A stretch of DNA of 64,000 nucleotides, taken from an uncultured Bacillota bacterium. GTDB taxonomy: Bacteria > Bacillota > Clostridia > Oscillospirales > Oscillospiraceae. Under the pieces are notes generated by a model. That model did no database searches. It saw only the letters and a program-made list of their open reading frames with translations, and was not told the DNA's origin. The stretch is taken from assembly GCA_947073765.1 (NCBI GenBank), contig CAMTMZ010000004.1, positions 1-64,000 of the forward strand, in the 5' to 3' direction. Shown here in pieces: positions 35,372 through 43,987 of the stretch (the first letter of the stretch is position 1; every line of letters begins with the position of its first letter). The position numbers and the translations under genes are program-made.

Positions 35372-36190
35372 ATGAATTTGTCCACTCTGGCGGGAAATGA
35401 GAAAATAAAAGGGCAGCTGTCTCTGCAGGAGCGGAGGCGGGGACTTTCCCACGCCTATATTATCTCCGGCCCGGCTGGCTCCGGGCGGCACACCCTGGCC
35501 AGGCTGCTGGCGGCGGCGATGCTGTGCACCGCCCAGGGAGAGCGGCCTTGCGGACAGTGTGCCCCCTGCCTGAAGGTGGCGAAGGGGATTCATCCGGACC
35601 TTTCTGTTGTGACCGGCCTGGAGGAAGGTAAGCCCATTACGGTGGACCAGGTGCGCGCCTTGCGGGCGGACGCCTATATCCGGCCCAATGAGGGGGAGCG
35701 GAAGGTTTATCTGTTGGAGAGGGCGGATCGGATGAATTCCTCCGCCCAAAACGCTATGCTTAAGCTGCTGGAAGAGGGGCCGCGGTATGCCGCTTTTCTT
35801 CTTGTGGCGGATAACCCGGGGGGACTGCTGGAGACGGTGCGCTCCCGGTGTGAGGAGCTGGTGCTGACCCTGGGAGGCTGCGATCAGGGGGGAGACGCCG
35901 GCGGGGAGCGACTGGCTCTGGCCGGAAAGCTGGCCCAGGCGCTGGAAAGCGCCGGGGAGCTGGAGCTGCTGGAGACGGCGATGGCGTTGAGCGGCAAGCG
36001 GGACGAGCTGTCCGCCCTGCTGGAGGCGGTGGAGGTTGAGCTGGGAAACCGGGCCGTGCGGGGCGGAGACCGGCGCAGGCTGCTACGGGCGGCTGGGCTG
36101 GTGCGGCAGCTGCGTGAGGCGGCAGGGCTGAATGTTAACGCGGGACAGCTTGCCGGATGGCTATGCGCGGGGATGTTTGATTCTTTGTGA
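35372..36190 (+). CDS. holB: DNA polymerase III delta-prime subunit
   Basis: The 272-aa clamp-loader subunit has HAYIISGPAGSGRHTLARLL near residue 28, in which the Walker A Lys is replaced by Arg, as may be expected of a non-catalytic delta-prime. The zinc-type CGQCAPC near 66, ERADRMNSSAQNAMLKLLEE and VRSRCEEL follow. It opens the beta clamp together with DnaX and HolA. ricT begins 35 nt downstream. Confidence 0.92.
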   Translation: MNLSTLAGNEKIKGQLSLQERRRGLSHAYIISGPAGSGRHTLARLLAAAMLCTAQGERPCGQCAPCLKVAKGIHPDLSVVTGLEEGKPITVDQVRALRADAYIRPNEGERKVYLLERADRMNSSAQNAMLKLLEEGPRYAAFLLVADNPGGLLETVRSRCEELVLTLGGCDQGGDAGGERLALAGKLAQALESAGELELLETAMALSGKRDELSALLEAVEVELGNRAVRGGDRRRLLRAAGLVRQLREAAGLNVNAGQLAGWLCAGMFDSL

Positions 36191-36224
36191 ATACAAATTG
36201 CGATATATTGAGGAGAAAATACCT

Positions 36225-37424
36225 ATGGTTGAAATTATCAGCATCCGCTTTAAAAACGGCGGGAAGGAGTATTACTTCAACCCCAACGGAGAGCAGTTTC
36301 AGGTTGGGGAAGGGGTGATTGTGGAGACCTCTCGGGGAATGGAGTTTGCCCAGTGCGTCAGCGGGAACAGCATGGTGGAGGAGCTTGAGCTCACCGCTCC
36401 GCTGCGCCCGGTGGTGCGCAAGGCCACGGCGGAGGATGTCCGGCTGGTGGAACGGAACAGAGAGCGGGAAAAGCAGGCCTTTGCCATATGCCAGGAGAAA
36501 ATTGCCGAGCATAAGTTAGATATGAAGCTGGTCAGTGCGGAATACAGCTTTGACGGAAGCAAAATTTTGTTCTTCTTTACTTCGGAGGGACGGGTGGACT
36601 TCCGAGCCCTGGTGAAGGATCTGGCCGGAGCCCTGCACACGCGGATTGAGCTGCGGCAGATTGGGGTGCGGGATGAGGCAAAGATGCTGGGGGGTTTGGG
36701 GATCTGCGGAAAGCCCTTCTGCTGCGCTCAGTTTTTGGATGAGTTTCAGCCGGTGTCTATCAAGATGGCTAAGACGCAGAATCTCTCTCTCAACCCCACC
36801 AAGATTTCCGGCACCTGCGGACGGCTGATGTGCTGCTTGAAATATGAGCAGGAGGCATATGAGGACCTGGTTAAACGGGCCCCAAAGCAGGAATCCTTTG
36901 TGGAGACGCCGGATGGGGCCGGTACGGTGTGCGGCATTAACCTGCTGCGGCAGACGGCGCAGGTGCGTTTGGAAAACGATCCGGACAGCCCGAAGACTTA
37001 CCACAACTGCGAACTGTGTGTGATTCGCAGCGGCAAGGGCAAGCGGCCCGAGGGCTATGTGGAACCGCCGTTGGAGGAGCTGGCCAAGCTGCGCCGCAAG
37101 GAGGAGAGCGGCGCCGCGGCGGTGACGGAAGAGGACTCGCTGGCGGCGGCCATTGAGGCGGCCTTCCCCAGCCGAGAGCAGAGACAGAAGGAGCGGCCCA
37201 GCGGACAGGGCGGCCGGCGGAATCACCGCGGCCGCTCCAGAGGGGAGGGGGGCGAGCAGCGCCCCCGGGAGGACCGGCCTGCCAAGGAGGAGGCGGTCAG
37301 TCAGAACCTGGGCCAGGAGCGTCCATCCCAGGAGAGGAGCGGAGACCGCCGACCCAATGTCAGCCGGCGGCGGCACCGCCGGCCCAAGGGAGGCGGAGGT
37401 AAGCCATCCGGGCCTCAGGAATAG
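36225..37424 (+). CDS. ricT: RicT (PSP1/YaaT) regulatory iron-sulfur protein
   Basis: The 399-aa protein begins MVEIISIRFKNGGKEYYF. The PSP1 domain follows, with cysteine motifs GICGKPFCCAQF and GTCGRLMCCLKYEQEAYEDL near residues 165-210, expected to hold a 4Fe-4S cluster in the RicA-RicF-RicT complex that tunes RNase Y and phosphorelay functions. After about residue 285 comes an Arg/Gln-rich low-complexity tail of about 110 aa, which is unusual in length. ATG at 36225 follows TTGAGGAGAAA; the longer ORF overlaps holB. Confidence 0.94.
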   Translation: MVEIISIRFKNGGKEYYFNPNGEQFQVGEGVIVETSRGMEFAQCVSGNSMVEELELTAPLRPVVRKATAEDVRLVERNREREKQAFAICQEKIAEHKLDMKLVSAEYSFDGSKILFFFTSEGRVDFRALVKDLAGALHTRIELRQIGVRDEAKMLGGLGICGKPFCCAQFLDEFQPVSIKMAKTQNLSLNPTKISGTCGRLMCCLKYEQEAYEDLVKRAPKQESFVETPDGAGTVCGINLLRQTAQVRLENDPDSPKTYHNCELCVIRSGKGKRPEGYVEPPLEELAKLRRKEESGAAAVTEEDSLAAAIEAAFPSREQRQKERPSGQGGRRNHRGRSRGEGGEQRPREDRPAKEEAVSQNLGQERPSQERSGDRRPNVSRRRHRRPKGGGGKPSGPQE

Positions 37425-37431
37425 AAAAAAC

Positions 37432-37462
37432 GGGCCCGGCCGTGAGGAACACGTCCGGGCCC
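37432..37462 (+). terminator. GC-rich hairpin between ricT and the AEC transporter
   Basis: An 8-bp stem GGGCCCGG/CCGGGCCC with a 15-nt loop is followed only by TGAGTTTT. It is a weak terminator or partial read-through site. Confidence 0.45.
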
Positions 37463-37485
37463 TGAGTTTTGAAGGAGATGAGTCC

Positions 37486-38430
37486 ATGGCCGGCTTTTTT
37501 AACGCGGTTTCGGCCTGCCTGGTGCTGCTGCTGCTGATGTCAGTGGGCTACGGCATGGGTATTTTGGGTTGGATGACCTCAGCGGAAAAGAGATTTATCA
37601 GCAAGTACATTGTGAACATTGCGGTGCCCTGCAACTGCATTGTGGGACTGCTGAATAACCTGGATCATGGCAGTTTGATTCAGGCGGCGGGAATGGTGGG
37701 GGCTGGTCTGCTGGGGGTTGCCGCCTCGATGCTGATCGCGGTGATTGCCGCGTCCCTGCTCCGGCTGCCCAGAGAGCGGTGGGGAGTGTTTGTGGCGATG
37801 GCGGGACTGTCCAACACCCTGTTTATTGGGATTCCCGTGTGTACGCAGCTGTTTGGAGAGGCGGCGTTGCCCTATGTGATGCTCTACTACCTGGCCAACA
37901 CCAGCTTTTTGCAGTCGGCGGGCATTCTGCTGGTGGAGCGGGCCGGGGCGAAGGGGAAGCGAAGGGGGGGCGTGGGGGCCTTTTTCCGGGATGTGTTTAC
38001 CAAACCGCCCATTTTATCAGTGATTCTGGCTGTTTTACTATTGGCCCTGGATTTGCGGCTGCCCGGTCCGGTGATGCGGTTTGCCGACTACATCAGCGGC
38101 TCAGTGTCCCCTTTGGCGCTGATCTACTGCGGCTTTATTGTTTACGAGGTGGGCTTGAAAAATCTCCGCTTTCTCAGAGGACTGCCCACCATGCTGGTGC
38201 TGCGGCTGGTGCTGTCGCCGGTGATTTGCCTGAGCTGCTGCTCTATGCTGGGGATGGAGGGGCTGCCTCTGCAGGTGTTCGTGGTGGAGAGCGCCCTGCC
38301 CGTGGTAAGCCAGGTGACGGTGATGGCCGGGGCCTATGGCGCCGATGAGGAGTATGCCGCTGTGGGCTCCTGCCTGTCCATATTGGGAAGCTTTATTACC
38401 ATACCGATTCTGATGCTGATATTGGGATAG
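37486..38430 (+). CDS. AEC-family (auxin efflux carrier) transporter
   Basis: The 314-aa membrane protein has about ten hydrophobic helices in two halves, with the family features NIAVPCNCIVGLL in the first half, SNTLFIGIPVCTQLFG, and SALPVVSQVTVMAGAYGAD near the end. It probably exports or exchanges an organic acid or amino-acid-type anion such as malate; the substrate cannot be told. GAAGGAG precedes the ATG at 37486. A terminator follows. Confidence 0.88.
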   Translation: MAGFFNAVSACLVLLLLMSVGYGMGILGWMTSAEKRFISKYIVNIAVPCNCIVGLLNNLDHGSLIQAAGMVGAGLLGVAASMLIAVIAASLLRLPRERWGVFVAMAGLSNTLFIGIPVCTQLFGEAALPYVMLYYLANTSFLQSAGILLVERAGAKGKRRGGVGAFFRDVFTKPPILSVILAVLLLALDLRLPGPVMRFADYISGSVSPLALIYCGFIVYEVGLKNLRFLRGLPTMLVLRLVLSPVICLSCCSMLGMEGLPLQVFVVESALPVVSQVTVMAGAYGADEEYAAVGSCLSILGSFITIPILMLILG

Positions 38431-38435
38431 GAAAA

Positions 38436-38460
38436 GGACTGCCAAAGGCAGTCCTTTTTT
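38436..38460. terminator. Bidirectional terminator between AEC gene and nagZ
   Basis: An 8-bp stem GGACTGCC/GGCAGTCC with an AAA loop, T6 on the plus side and T4 on the minus side. Confidence 0.92.
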
Positions 38461-39650
38461 CACGAGAGAAGGCCCAGGTCATATTTCCAATTCAGCACCC
38501 GGGCGGCGGCCTCCTCAACCCGGTCCCGGGAGAGGGTTCCGTCCTCCAGGGCGGCGAGCACCTGGGGGATCTGGGTCTGGAAGTCGGTGGTGACGACCAT
38601 GTCACACCCGGCGGCAATGGCCAGCACCGCCGGGCACTGCCCCTGTTCTTCGGCGTACCGGGTGACCGCCTTCATGGCCAGGTCATCGGTGAGGGCGGGG
38701 CCGTTAAAGTTCAGCTCCTCCCGGAGTATTTGATATACGGCGGGGGAGAGAGAAGCGGGGCGGTCGGGGTCTACGGCCTGGATGACGTTGTGGGATACCA
38801 GCACGGCGGTGGTCCCGCCGCCGGCGGCGACACCCGCCCGGAAGGGGAGAAAATCCTCCGTCCGGAAGGTTTCCAGGGGGCGGGTATCCAGGGCGGAGCC
38901 GGTGTGGGTGTCTTTGTTCGGGCCGTAGCCGGGGAAGTGCTTCAATACGCTGCCTATGCCGTCTGTCTCCATTTGCTCCACCACGGCGGAGATATACGCG
39001 CCGGTCTCCTCCGCACCCCGGCCCAAGGTGCGGTCATAGATGAAATCCCGGGGGTTGGCGGACAAGTCTGCCACCGGGGCGAAGTTGACGTTAATACCCA
39101 GGGAGCGGAGCAGCGCGTCCTTCTCCCGGCAGTCGGCCAGGACCGCCTCCAGTCCGCCTTGGTTGTAGAGCTTCTGGGGGGAGGGGAACCGCTTTTCCCG
39201 CAGCTGGGAGTTGGAGCTCACTCGGACCACCGTGCCCCCCTCCTCGTCCACGCCGATGAGCATGGGGAGGTGGTTGGCCGATTGATAGACGGAAATTTGG
39301 TCCTTGATTTCCTGAGCGCTTTTGTCCTTGAAGTCCCGGCCAAAGAGGAGGTAGCCTCCTAAGAGATAGTCCGCCGCAATTTCCCCTCCGTAGTCGTTCC
39401 CGGGGCAGCGGGCAAAGAAAAGCTGACCCACGAGTATATCGGTGCGCTCAGAACGAATCAGTCTGTCGATGGTCTCCTGCCGGGGGTCCGGCTCCGGTTC
39501 GTCTTTCGGAAGCTGGACGGGGGCGAAGACGGATTGGTCCACCGGGGGAGGGGAGGGGGGCGGCGTACTGACGTTTTCAGTGGGGCCGGGCCCGGGAGAA
39601 CAGCCCGCCAATAGAAGAACGGATAAGAGCAGGGTCAGAAAATGTTTCAT
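38460..39650 (-). CDS. nagZ: Glycoside hydrolase family 3 lipoprotein (beta-N-acetylhexosaminidase type)
   Basis: The 396-aa protein starts MKHFLTLLLSVLLLAGCSPG, a lipoprotein signal with LAGC lipobox, then a Pro-rich linker and a GH3 barrel. KHFPGYGPNKDTHTGS carries the NagZ-type His/Asp motif, and LTDDLAMKAV holds the nucleophile Asp. It likely removes GlcNAc from muropeptides at the cell surface. The start at 39650 is chosen over the track start. A parS-like sequence covers the start codon. Confidence 0.88.
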   Translation of the reverse strand: MKHFLTLLLSVLLLAGCSPGPGPTENVSTPPPSPPPVDQSVFAPVQLPKDEPEPDPRQETIDRLIRSERTDILVGQLFFARCPGNDYGGEIAADYLLGGYLLFGRDFKDKSAQEIKDQISVYQSANHLPMLIGVDEEGGTVVRVSSNSQLREKRFPSPQKLYNQGGLEAVLADCREKDALLRSLGINVNFAPVADLSANPRDFIYDRTLGRGAEETGAYISAVVEQMETDGIGSVLKHFPGYGPNKDTHTGSALDTRPLETFRTEDFLPFRAGVAAGGGTTAVLVSHNVIQAVDPDRPASLSPAVYQILREELNFNGPALTDDLAMKAVTRYAEEQGQCPAVLAIAAGCDMVVTTDFQTQIPQVLAALEDGTLSRDRVEEAAARVLNWKYDLGLLS

Positions 39651-39658
39651 GTGAAACC
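39643..39658. other. parS: parS-like site (14/16)
   Basis: TGTTTCATGTGAAACC matches the parS consensus TGTTTCACGTGAAACA at 14 of 16 positions; the central CG is TG. It overlaps the start codon of the GH3 gene, so coding constraint may explain part of it. Confidence 0.5.
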
Positions 39659-39673
39659 TCGTTTTGTTGGAAA

Positions 39674-39699
39674 CCGCCCCGTCCGAAACGGCGGGGCGG
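39674..39699 (-). terminator. Hairpin after aspS
   Basis: An 8-bp stem CCGCCCCG/CGGGGCGG follows aspS on the minus strand and leads into TTTCCAACAAAAC. The T tract is short, so termination may be partial. Confidence 0.5.
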
Positions 39700-39706
39700 C
39701 TCATGA

Positions 39707-41497
39707 TTATTCCTCTTCCGTCTTGGTGACGGCGATGTTCAGCTCGTCCAGCTGTTTTTGCTCCACGGTGGAGGGCGCGCCCATCATCAGGTCCTGGGCG
39801 TTCTTGTTCATGGGGAAGGGAATTACTTCCCGGATAGAGTCCTCTCCGGACAGGAGCATTACCATCCGGTCCACACCGGGGGCGATGCCCGCATGGGGGG
39901 GCGCGCCGTAGGTGAAGGCGTTGTACATGGCGGGGAACTTTTTCCGCACGTCCTCCTCCGTCAGGCGGACCAGCTTGAATGCCTCGATCATGATCTCAGG
40001 GTCGTGGTTGCGCACCGCCCCGGAGGACAGCTCCACGCCGTTGCACACCAGATCGTATTGGAAAGCGGTGATGGACAGGGGGTCCGCTTCCCCCGCGGCG
40101 GCCTTTTTCAGGATATCCAGCCCGCCGTTGGGCATGGAGAAGGGGTTGTGGCAGAATTCCAGCTCCCCGGACTCCTCGCCGATCTCGTACATGGGGAAGT
40201 CCACGATCCAGCAGAACTCGTATTTCTCCTTGTCCATATGGTTGGGGCAGAAGGCCCCCAGTTTGCTGCGCAGGACACCGGCGGTCTTCTGGGCCGCCAG
40301 GAGGGCGCCGGCGGTGAGGCCGACGAAGCAGCCTTTCTCCAGCTTCAGGGTTTCCACCACCTGGTCCTTGATGGGCTGGATAAATTTGGCGATGCCGCCT
40401 ACGATCTCGCCGTTTTCGTCGTACCGGAACCAGTAGGCCTTATTGCCGGCCTGGACCTCCACCTCATTGCACAGCCCGTCGATCTGCTTCCGGGTGCCCT
40501 GGAAGCCGGTGACCACAATGGCCTTGACGGTGTTCCCCTCGAAGGGCCCAAAGCCGCAGCCGGACAGCAGGGCGGTAGCGTCGGTTACGGTCAGGTCGAT
40601 GCGCAGGTCGGGTTTGTCTGAGCCATAGACCTCCATCGCCTCCAGGTAGGGGATGCGGGTGAAGGGGGCGGCGGAGGCGGTGTTGTATTTGCCGTATTGG
40701 GCGAAGATGGGGGGGAGGACCTCCTCCAGTACGGAAAAGACATCCTCCTGATTGGCGAAGGCCATCTCCATATCCAGCTGATAGAACTCCCCGGGGGAGC
40801 GATCCCCCCGGGCGTCCTCATCCCGGAAGCAGGGTGCGATCTGGAAATACTTATCAAAGCCGGAGGCCATGAGCAGCTGCTTGAACTGCTGGGGGGCCTG
40901 GGGCAGGGCGTAGAATTTTCCGGGGTGCTTCCGGGAGGGCACCAGGTAGTCCCGGGCCCCCTCGGGAGAGGAGGCGGTGAGGATGGGGGTGGTGATCTCC
41001 AAAAAGCCGTGGTCCGTCATAGCGGCGCGCAGGGCGGATACCACCTGGCAGCGCAGGACGATGTTTCCTTTCACGTCCGGATTGCGCAGGTCCAGATAGC
41101 GGTGCTTCAGCCGGGCGGACTCGTCCGCCTCCCGGGAGCGGGTGATGGGGAAGGGGAGCTCGTTATGGCGGCAGCGGCCCAGCACCTCAATTCTGGTGGG
41201 CACCACCTCAATATCGCCGGTGGGGAGCTTGGGATTTTTGCTGTCCCGCTCTCGGACGGCGCCGGTGACGGAAATAACCGTCTCCTTGTTCAGCTGCCTG
41301 GCGGCCTGGACAGTCTCCTCCGTCTCCAGCACCACCTGGGTGGTGCCGTAGAAGTCCCGCAGCACCAGGAAGGCCAGATTCTGCCCCACCTCCCGCAGGT
41401 TCTCCATCCAGCCGGCCAGGGTAACGGTCTGGCCGACCTGCTCCATGCGGAGCTCCCCGCAGGTGTGGGTGCGGTAAAAGGTGCTTGTATCACCCAT
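39707..41497 (-). CDS. aspS: Aspartyl-tRNA synthetase
   Basis: The 596-aa class II synthetase starts MGDTSTFYRTHTCGEL and has an OB-fold anticodon domain (VTLAGWMENLREVGQNLAFL), motif 2 FRDEDARGDRSPGEFYQLDMEM, the bacterial GAD insert, and motif 3 APGVDRMVMLL. ATG at 41497 has CAGGAG upstream; the GTG 9 nt earlier lacks spacing. It may be a discriminating or non-discriminating AspRS; this cannot be read. It follows hisS and an unknown gene in one direction. Confidence 0.95.
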   Translation of the reverse strand: MGDTSTFYRTHTCGELRMEQVGQTVTLAGWMENLREVGQNLAFLVLRDFYGTTQVVLETEETVQAARQLNKETVISVTGAVRERDSKNPKLPTGDIEVVPTRIEVLGRCRHNELPFPITRSREADESARLKHRYLDLRNPDVKGNIVLRCQVVSALRAAMTDHGFLEITTPILTASSPEGARDYLVPSRKHPGKFYALPQAPQQFKQLLMASGFDKYFQIAPCFRDEDARGDRSPGEFYQLDMEMAFANQEDVFSVLEEVLPPIFAQYGKYNTASAAPFTRIPYLEAMEVYGSDKPDLRIDLTVTDATALLSGCGFGPFEGNTVKAIVVTGFQGTRKQIDGLCNEVEVQAGNKAYWFRYDENGEIVGGIAKFIQPIKDQVVETLKLEKGCFVGLTAGALLAAQKTAGVLRSKLGAFCPNHMDKEKYEFCWIVDFPMYEIGEESGELEFCHNPFSMPNGGLDILKKAAAGEADPLSITAFQYDLVCNGVELSSGAVRNHDPEIMIEAFKLVRLTEEDVRKKFPAMYNAFTYGAPPHAGIAPGVDRMVMLLSGEDSIREVIPFPMNKNAQDLMMGAPSTVEQKQLDELNIAVTKTEEE

Positions 41498-41533
41498 GTT
41501 TATCACTCCTGTTTGTATAATCAGATTTATATA

Positions 41534-41998
41534 TTATGAATTGTATATAGATTCCAGTGTCTCGCTCAACTCACTCGGGTCGGAGGGGCGGTAACCCCGC
41601 CAGGGGCCGTCAAACCCTCTGGGCAGCCATAGGCAGCGTCCGTCCCAGTAGGCCCTGTATTCCGGTGTACAGCCTGACAACTTATAGATGAGGATTCCCC
41701 CTTCCTGGGGCTTGCTTAAAGGAAAGGCCCAGGTGTATTTCTGCTGTCCCAAGGCGTACAGGGCCATCCGGCCTGGCGCGGCCTGCTGGGCTGTAACGGG
41801 GGTGTCGGCAAAGCCAGGGTAAGAGCCCTCTGAAAGAATGACGATAGAGTGTGCGTTCCGGACGGGGAACTGGCCTCCAGTTTCCTGGGGCAGCTGGTTA
41901 AAGGAACAGGGGATTGTCATCCCCGCCAGCAGGAAACCCAGACAGAACACCGCCAGACTGCCGGCGATAATCAGGGGGATTCGCAGTTTCTTTTTCAT
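41534..41998 (-). CDS. Membrane-anchored protein of unknown function
   Basis: The 154-aa protein has an uncleaved-looking signal anchor (KKKLRIPLIIAGSLAVFCLGFLLAG, residues 2-27) and an extracellular domain with several aromatic residues (CLWLPRGFDGPWRGYRP). Two cysteines could pair. It lies between hisS and aspS, with 35-36 nt gaps on both sides, so it is probably co-transcribed. I do not recognise the family. Confidence 0.7.
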   Translation of the reverse strand: MKKKLRIPLIIAGSLAVFCLGFLLAGMTIPCSFNQLPQETGGQFPVRNAHSIVILSEGSYPGFADTPVTAQQAAPGRMALYALGQQKYTWAFPLSKPQEGGILIYKLSGCTPEYRAYWDGRCLWLPRGFDGPWRGYRPSDPSELSETLESIYNS

Positions 41999-42032
41999 GA
42001 CAGCTCCCTTCCATGGCGGGGGAGGAGAGAGC

Positions 42033-43400
42033 TCACTCCCCCTTGTCCAGAATGGGGGTGGCGGCGCCGCTGGCGCCCATAGCGGCGGCGATCTTCTCCA
42101 CGGCCTGGGCGGTGGGGATCAGCTCCTGTTCTCCGGAGCGCATATCCTTCAAAGACACCTTGTCCTGCTTGATCTCGTCGTCCCCCAGGAAGACCACGTA
42201 GGGCACCCCCAGTTTGTCGGCGTAGTTCATCTTCTGCTTGAACTTCTTCTGTTCGCCGTAGATCTGGGTTCGTACTCCGCTGCTCCGCAGCTGGGTGGCC
42301 AGAGAGATGGCTGGGGCCATGTCCTCGGTCATGGGGAGAATGAGCACGTCGGCGGGGGCGGTGTTCAGGGCGTCGTTCAGATAGCCCTGGTCCTCCAGCA
42401 CGAAGAACAGACGGGTCAGACCGATGGAAATTCCCACGCCGGGGAGTTGTTTATCAGTGTAATATTCCGCTAAGTTATCATACCGGCCGCCGGAGCAGAT
42501 GGAGCCAATCTCCGGGTGGTCCAGCATGGTGGTCTCGTAGACGGTGCCAGTGTAGTAGTCCAGGCCCCGGGCGATGGTCAGATCCAGGGCGAAGTGGGTC
42601 TCCGGCACGCCGAAGGCGGCCAGATTTTTGGCCACTGTGCCCAGCTCGTCCAGGCCCTCGTCAAATTTAGGATTGCGGCCCCGGTAGCCCTCCAGGGCGG
42701 CAAGGACTTCACCATTACTCCCTTTGATGGCGATGAATTTGAGGATCTCCGCCGCCTGCTCGTCGCTCAGGCCGATGTCCGGCGCGGTGAGCAGGTCCCG
42801 AACGGACTTCTCTCCGATTTTCTCCAGCTTGTCCACTGTGCGCATAATTGCCCCGGCCTGGGCGGTAAGGCCTAACATGGCGTAAAAGCCGTTGAGAATC
42901 TTTCGGTTGTTCACCCGGATCTGGAAGCGCTTCAGCCCCAGGGAGGTGAAGGTGCGGTAGATGATGGCGGGAATTTCCGCGTCGTTGGAGATGTCCAGCT
43001 GGCCGTCGCCAATGACGTCGACGTCCGCCTGATAGAACTCCCGGAAGCGGCCCCGCTGGGCCCGCTCTCCCCGATAGACCTTGCCGATCTGGAAGCGGCG
43101 GAAGGGGAAGGCCAGTTTAGCGTAGTTCAGGGCCACGTATTTGGCCAGGGGTACGGTGAGGTCGAAGCGCAGGGAGAGGTCGGAGTCGCCTTTGGTAAAG
43201 CGGTAAATCTGTTTTTCCGTCTCGCCGCCGCCTTTGGCCAGGAGAATTTCACTGGCTTCGATAAGGGGCGTGTCCAGCGGGGTGTAGGCGTAGAGGGAGA
43301 AGGACTCCCGAATGATGGCCGCCATGCGGTCGAACTGGATCTGCCGGGCAGGGAGAAGCTCCATAAAGCCGGACAGGGTGCGGGGTTGTACCTTAGCCAT
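42033..43400 (-). CDS. hisS: Histidyl-tRNA synthetase
   Basis: The 455-aa class II enzyme starts AKVQPRTLSGFMELLPARQI and shows motif 1 to 2 with YRGERAQRGRFREFYQADVDVIG, the HisA signature LDLTIARGLDYYTGTVYE, motif 3 SIGLTRLFFV and a C-terminal anticodon domain. A compact leader of 128 nt before it contains a T-box-like antiterminator/terminator pair. The operon seems to be hisS-orf-aspS. Confidence 0.95.
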   Translation of the reverse strand: MAKVQPRTLSGFMELLPARQIQFDRMAAIIRESFSLYAYTPLDTPLIEASEILLAKGGGETEKQIYRFTKGDSDLSLRFDLTVPLAKYVALNYAKLAFPFRRFQIGKVYRGERAQRGRFREFYQADVDVIGDGQLDISNDAEIPAIIYRTFTSLGLKRFQIRVNNRKILNGFYAMLGLTAQAGAIMRTVDKLEKIGEKSVRDLLTAPDIGLSDEQAAEILKFIAIKGSNGEVLAALEGYRGRNPKFDEGLDELGTVAKNLAAFGVPETHFALDLTIARGLDYYTGTVYETTMLDHPEIGSICSGGRYDNLAEYYTDKQLPGVGISIGLTRLFFVLEDQGYLNDALNTAPADVLILPMTEDMAPAISLATQLRSSGVRTQIYGEQKKFKQKMNYADKLGVPYVVFLGDDEIKQDKVSLKDMRSGEQELIPTAQAVEKIAAAMGASGAATPILDKGE

Positions 43401-43464
43401 AATTCATTTTCCTTTCTTTTTACAAAACACACATATTGTTTGAGGGAGGCCGGGCCGCCCTGGA

Positions 43465-43525
43465 AAAGCAGGCGCTCCCATCCACAAGATCGGGACGGGA
43501 GCGCGTACCACTCTGGGAGCGCCGT
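43465..43525 (-). promoter_or_regulatory. T-box-like antiterminator/terminator module before hisS
   Basis: On the minus strand GGCGCTCCC, then AGAGTGGTACGCG (close to the T-box AGNGTGGNACCGCG), then CTCCCGTCCC, are followed by GGGAGCGCC and TGCTTTTCC. Two 5' arms compete for one 3' arm, the arrangement of a T-box switch. The mgsA stop is only about 5 nt before it, so a normal stem I with specifier codon cannot be placed here. It may be a remnant, a diverged element, or rely on upstream mgsA sequence. Confidence 0.5.
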
Positions 43526-43528
43526 CTG

Positions 43529-43945
43529 TCACAGGGCGAAAGGGACCCGGCTGGGGTTCATCCCTTCGCGCCAGTCCAAATCGCCCCGGGCCAGACCGTG
43601 TATCAGCAGCTCGGCGGTGGCCACATTGGTGGCGACAGGGACAGAATGCTGATCGCACAGGCGGGTGATATACAGCACATCCTTGTCCATCTCATTGTCC
43701 TGGGGGGAGTTGAAAAAGAGCACCATGTCGATCTCGTTATAGATAATCCGCTGGCCGATCTGCTCAATTCCCCCGTGCTCATGGGACAAAAAGAGCTGGA
43801 CAGGCAGGCCGGTGGCCTCCGCGACCATACGGCCGGTGGCGTTGGTGCCGCAGACGGAATGCTTGGACAGGACGCCGCAGTAGGCGGTGCAGAACTGTAC
43901 CATCAACTCCTGCTTTTTCGTATGGCTCATAATTGCGATGTTCAT
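43529..43945 (-). CDS. mgsA: Methylglyoxal synthase
   Basis: The 138-aa protein starts MNIAIMSHTKKQELMVQFC and has the MGS fold with CGTNATGRMV, SHEHGGIEQIG, DMVLFFNSPQDN and HSVPVATNVATAELLI. MgsA turns dihydroxyacetone phosphate to methylglyoxal, relieving phosphate limitation in glycolysis. It is downstream of the MinD-like gene with a 42-nt gap. GAGGAGG precedes the ATG. Confidence 0.93.
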   Translation of the reverse strand: MNIAIMSHTKKQELMVQFCTAYCGVLSKHSVCGTNATGRMVAEATGLPVQLFLSHEHGGIEQIGQRIIYNEIDMVLFFNSPQDNEMDKDVLYITRLCDQHSVPVATNVATAELLIHGLARGDLDWREGMNPSRVPFAL

Positions 43946-43987
43946 GGCGACAATACCTCCTCTTGTCGGTTTGGTGGGATGGGTAGG

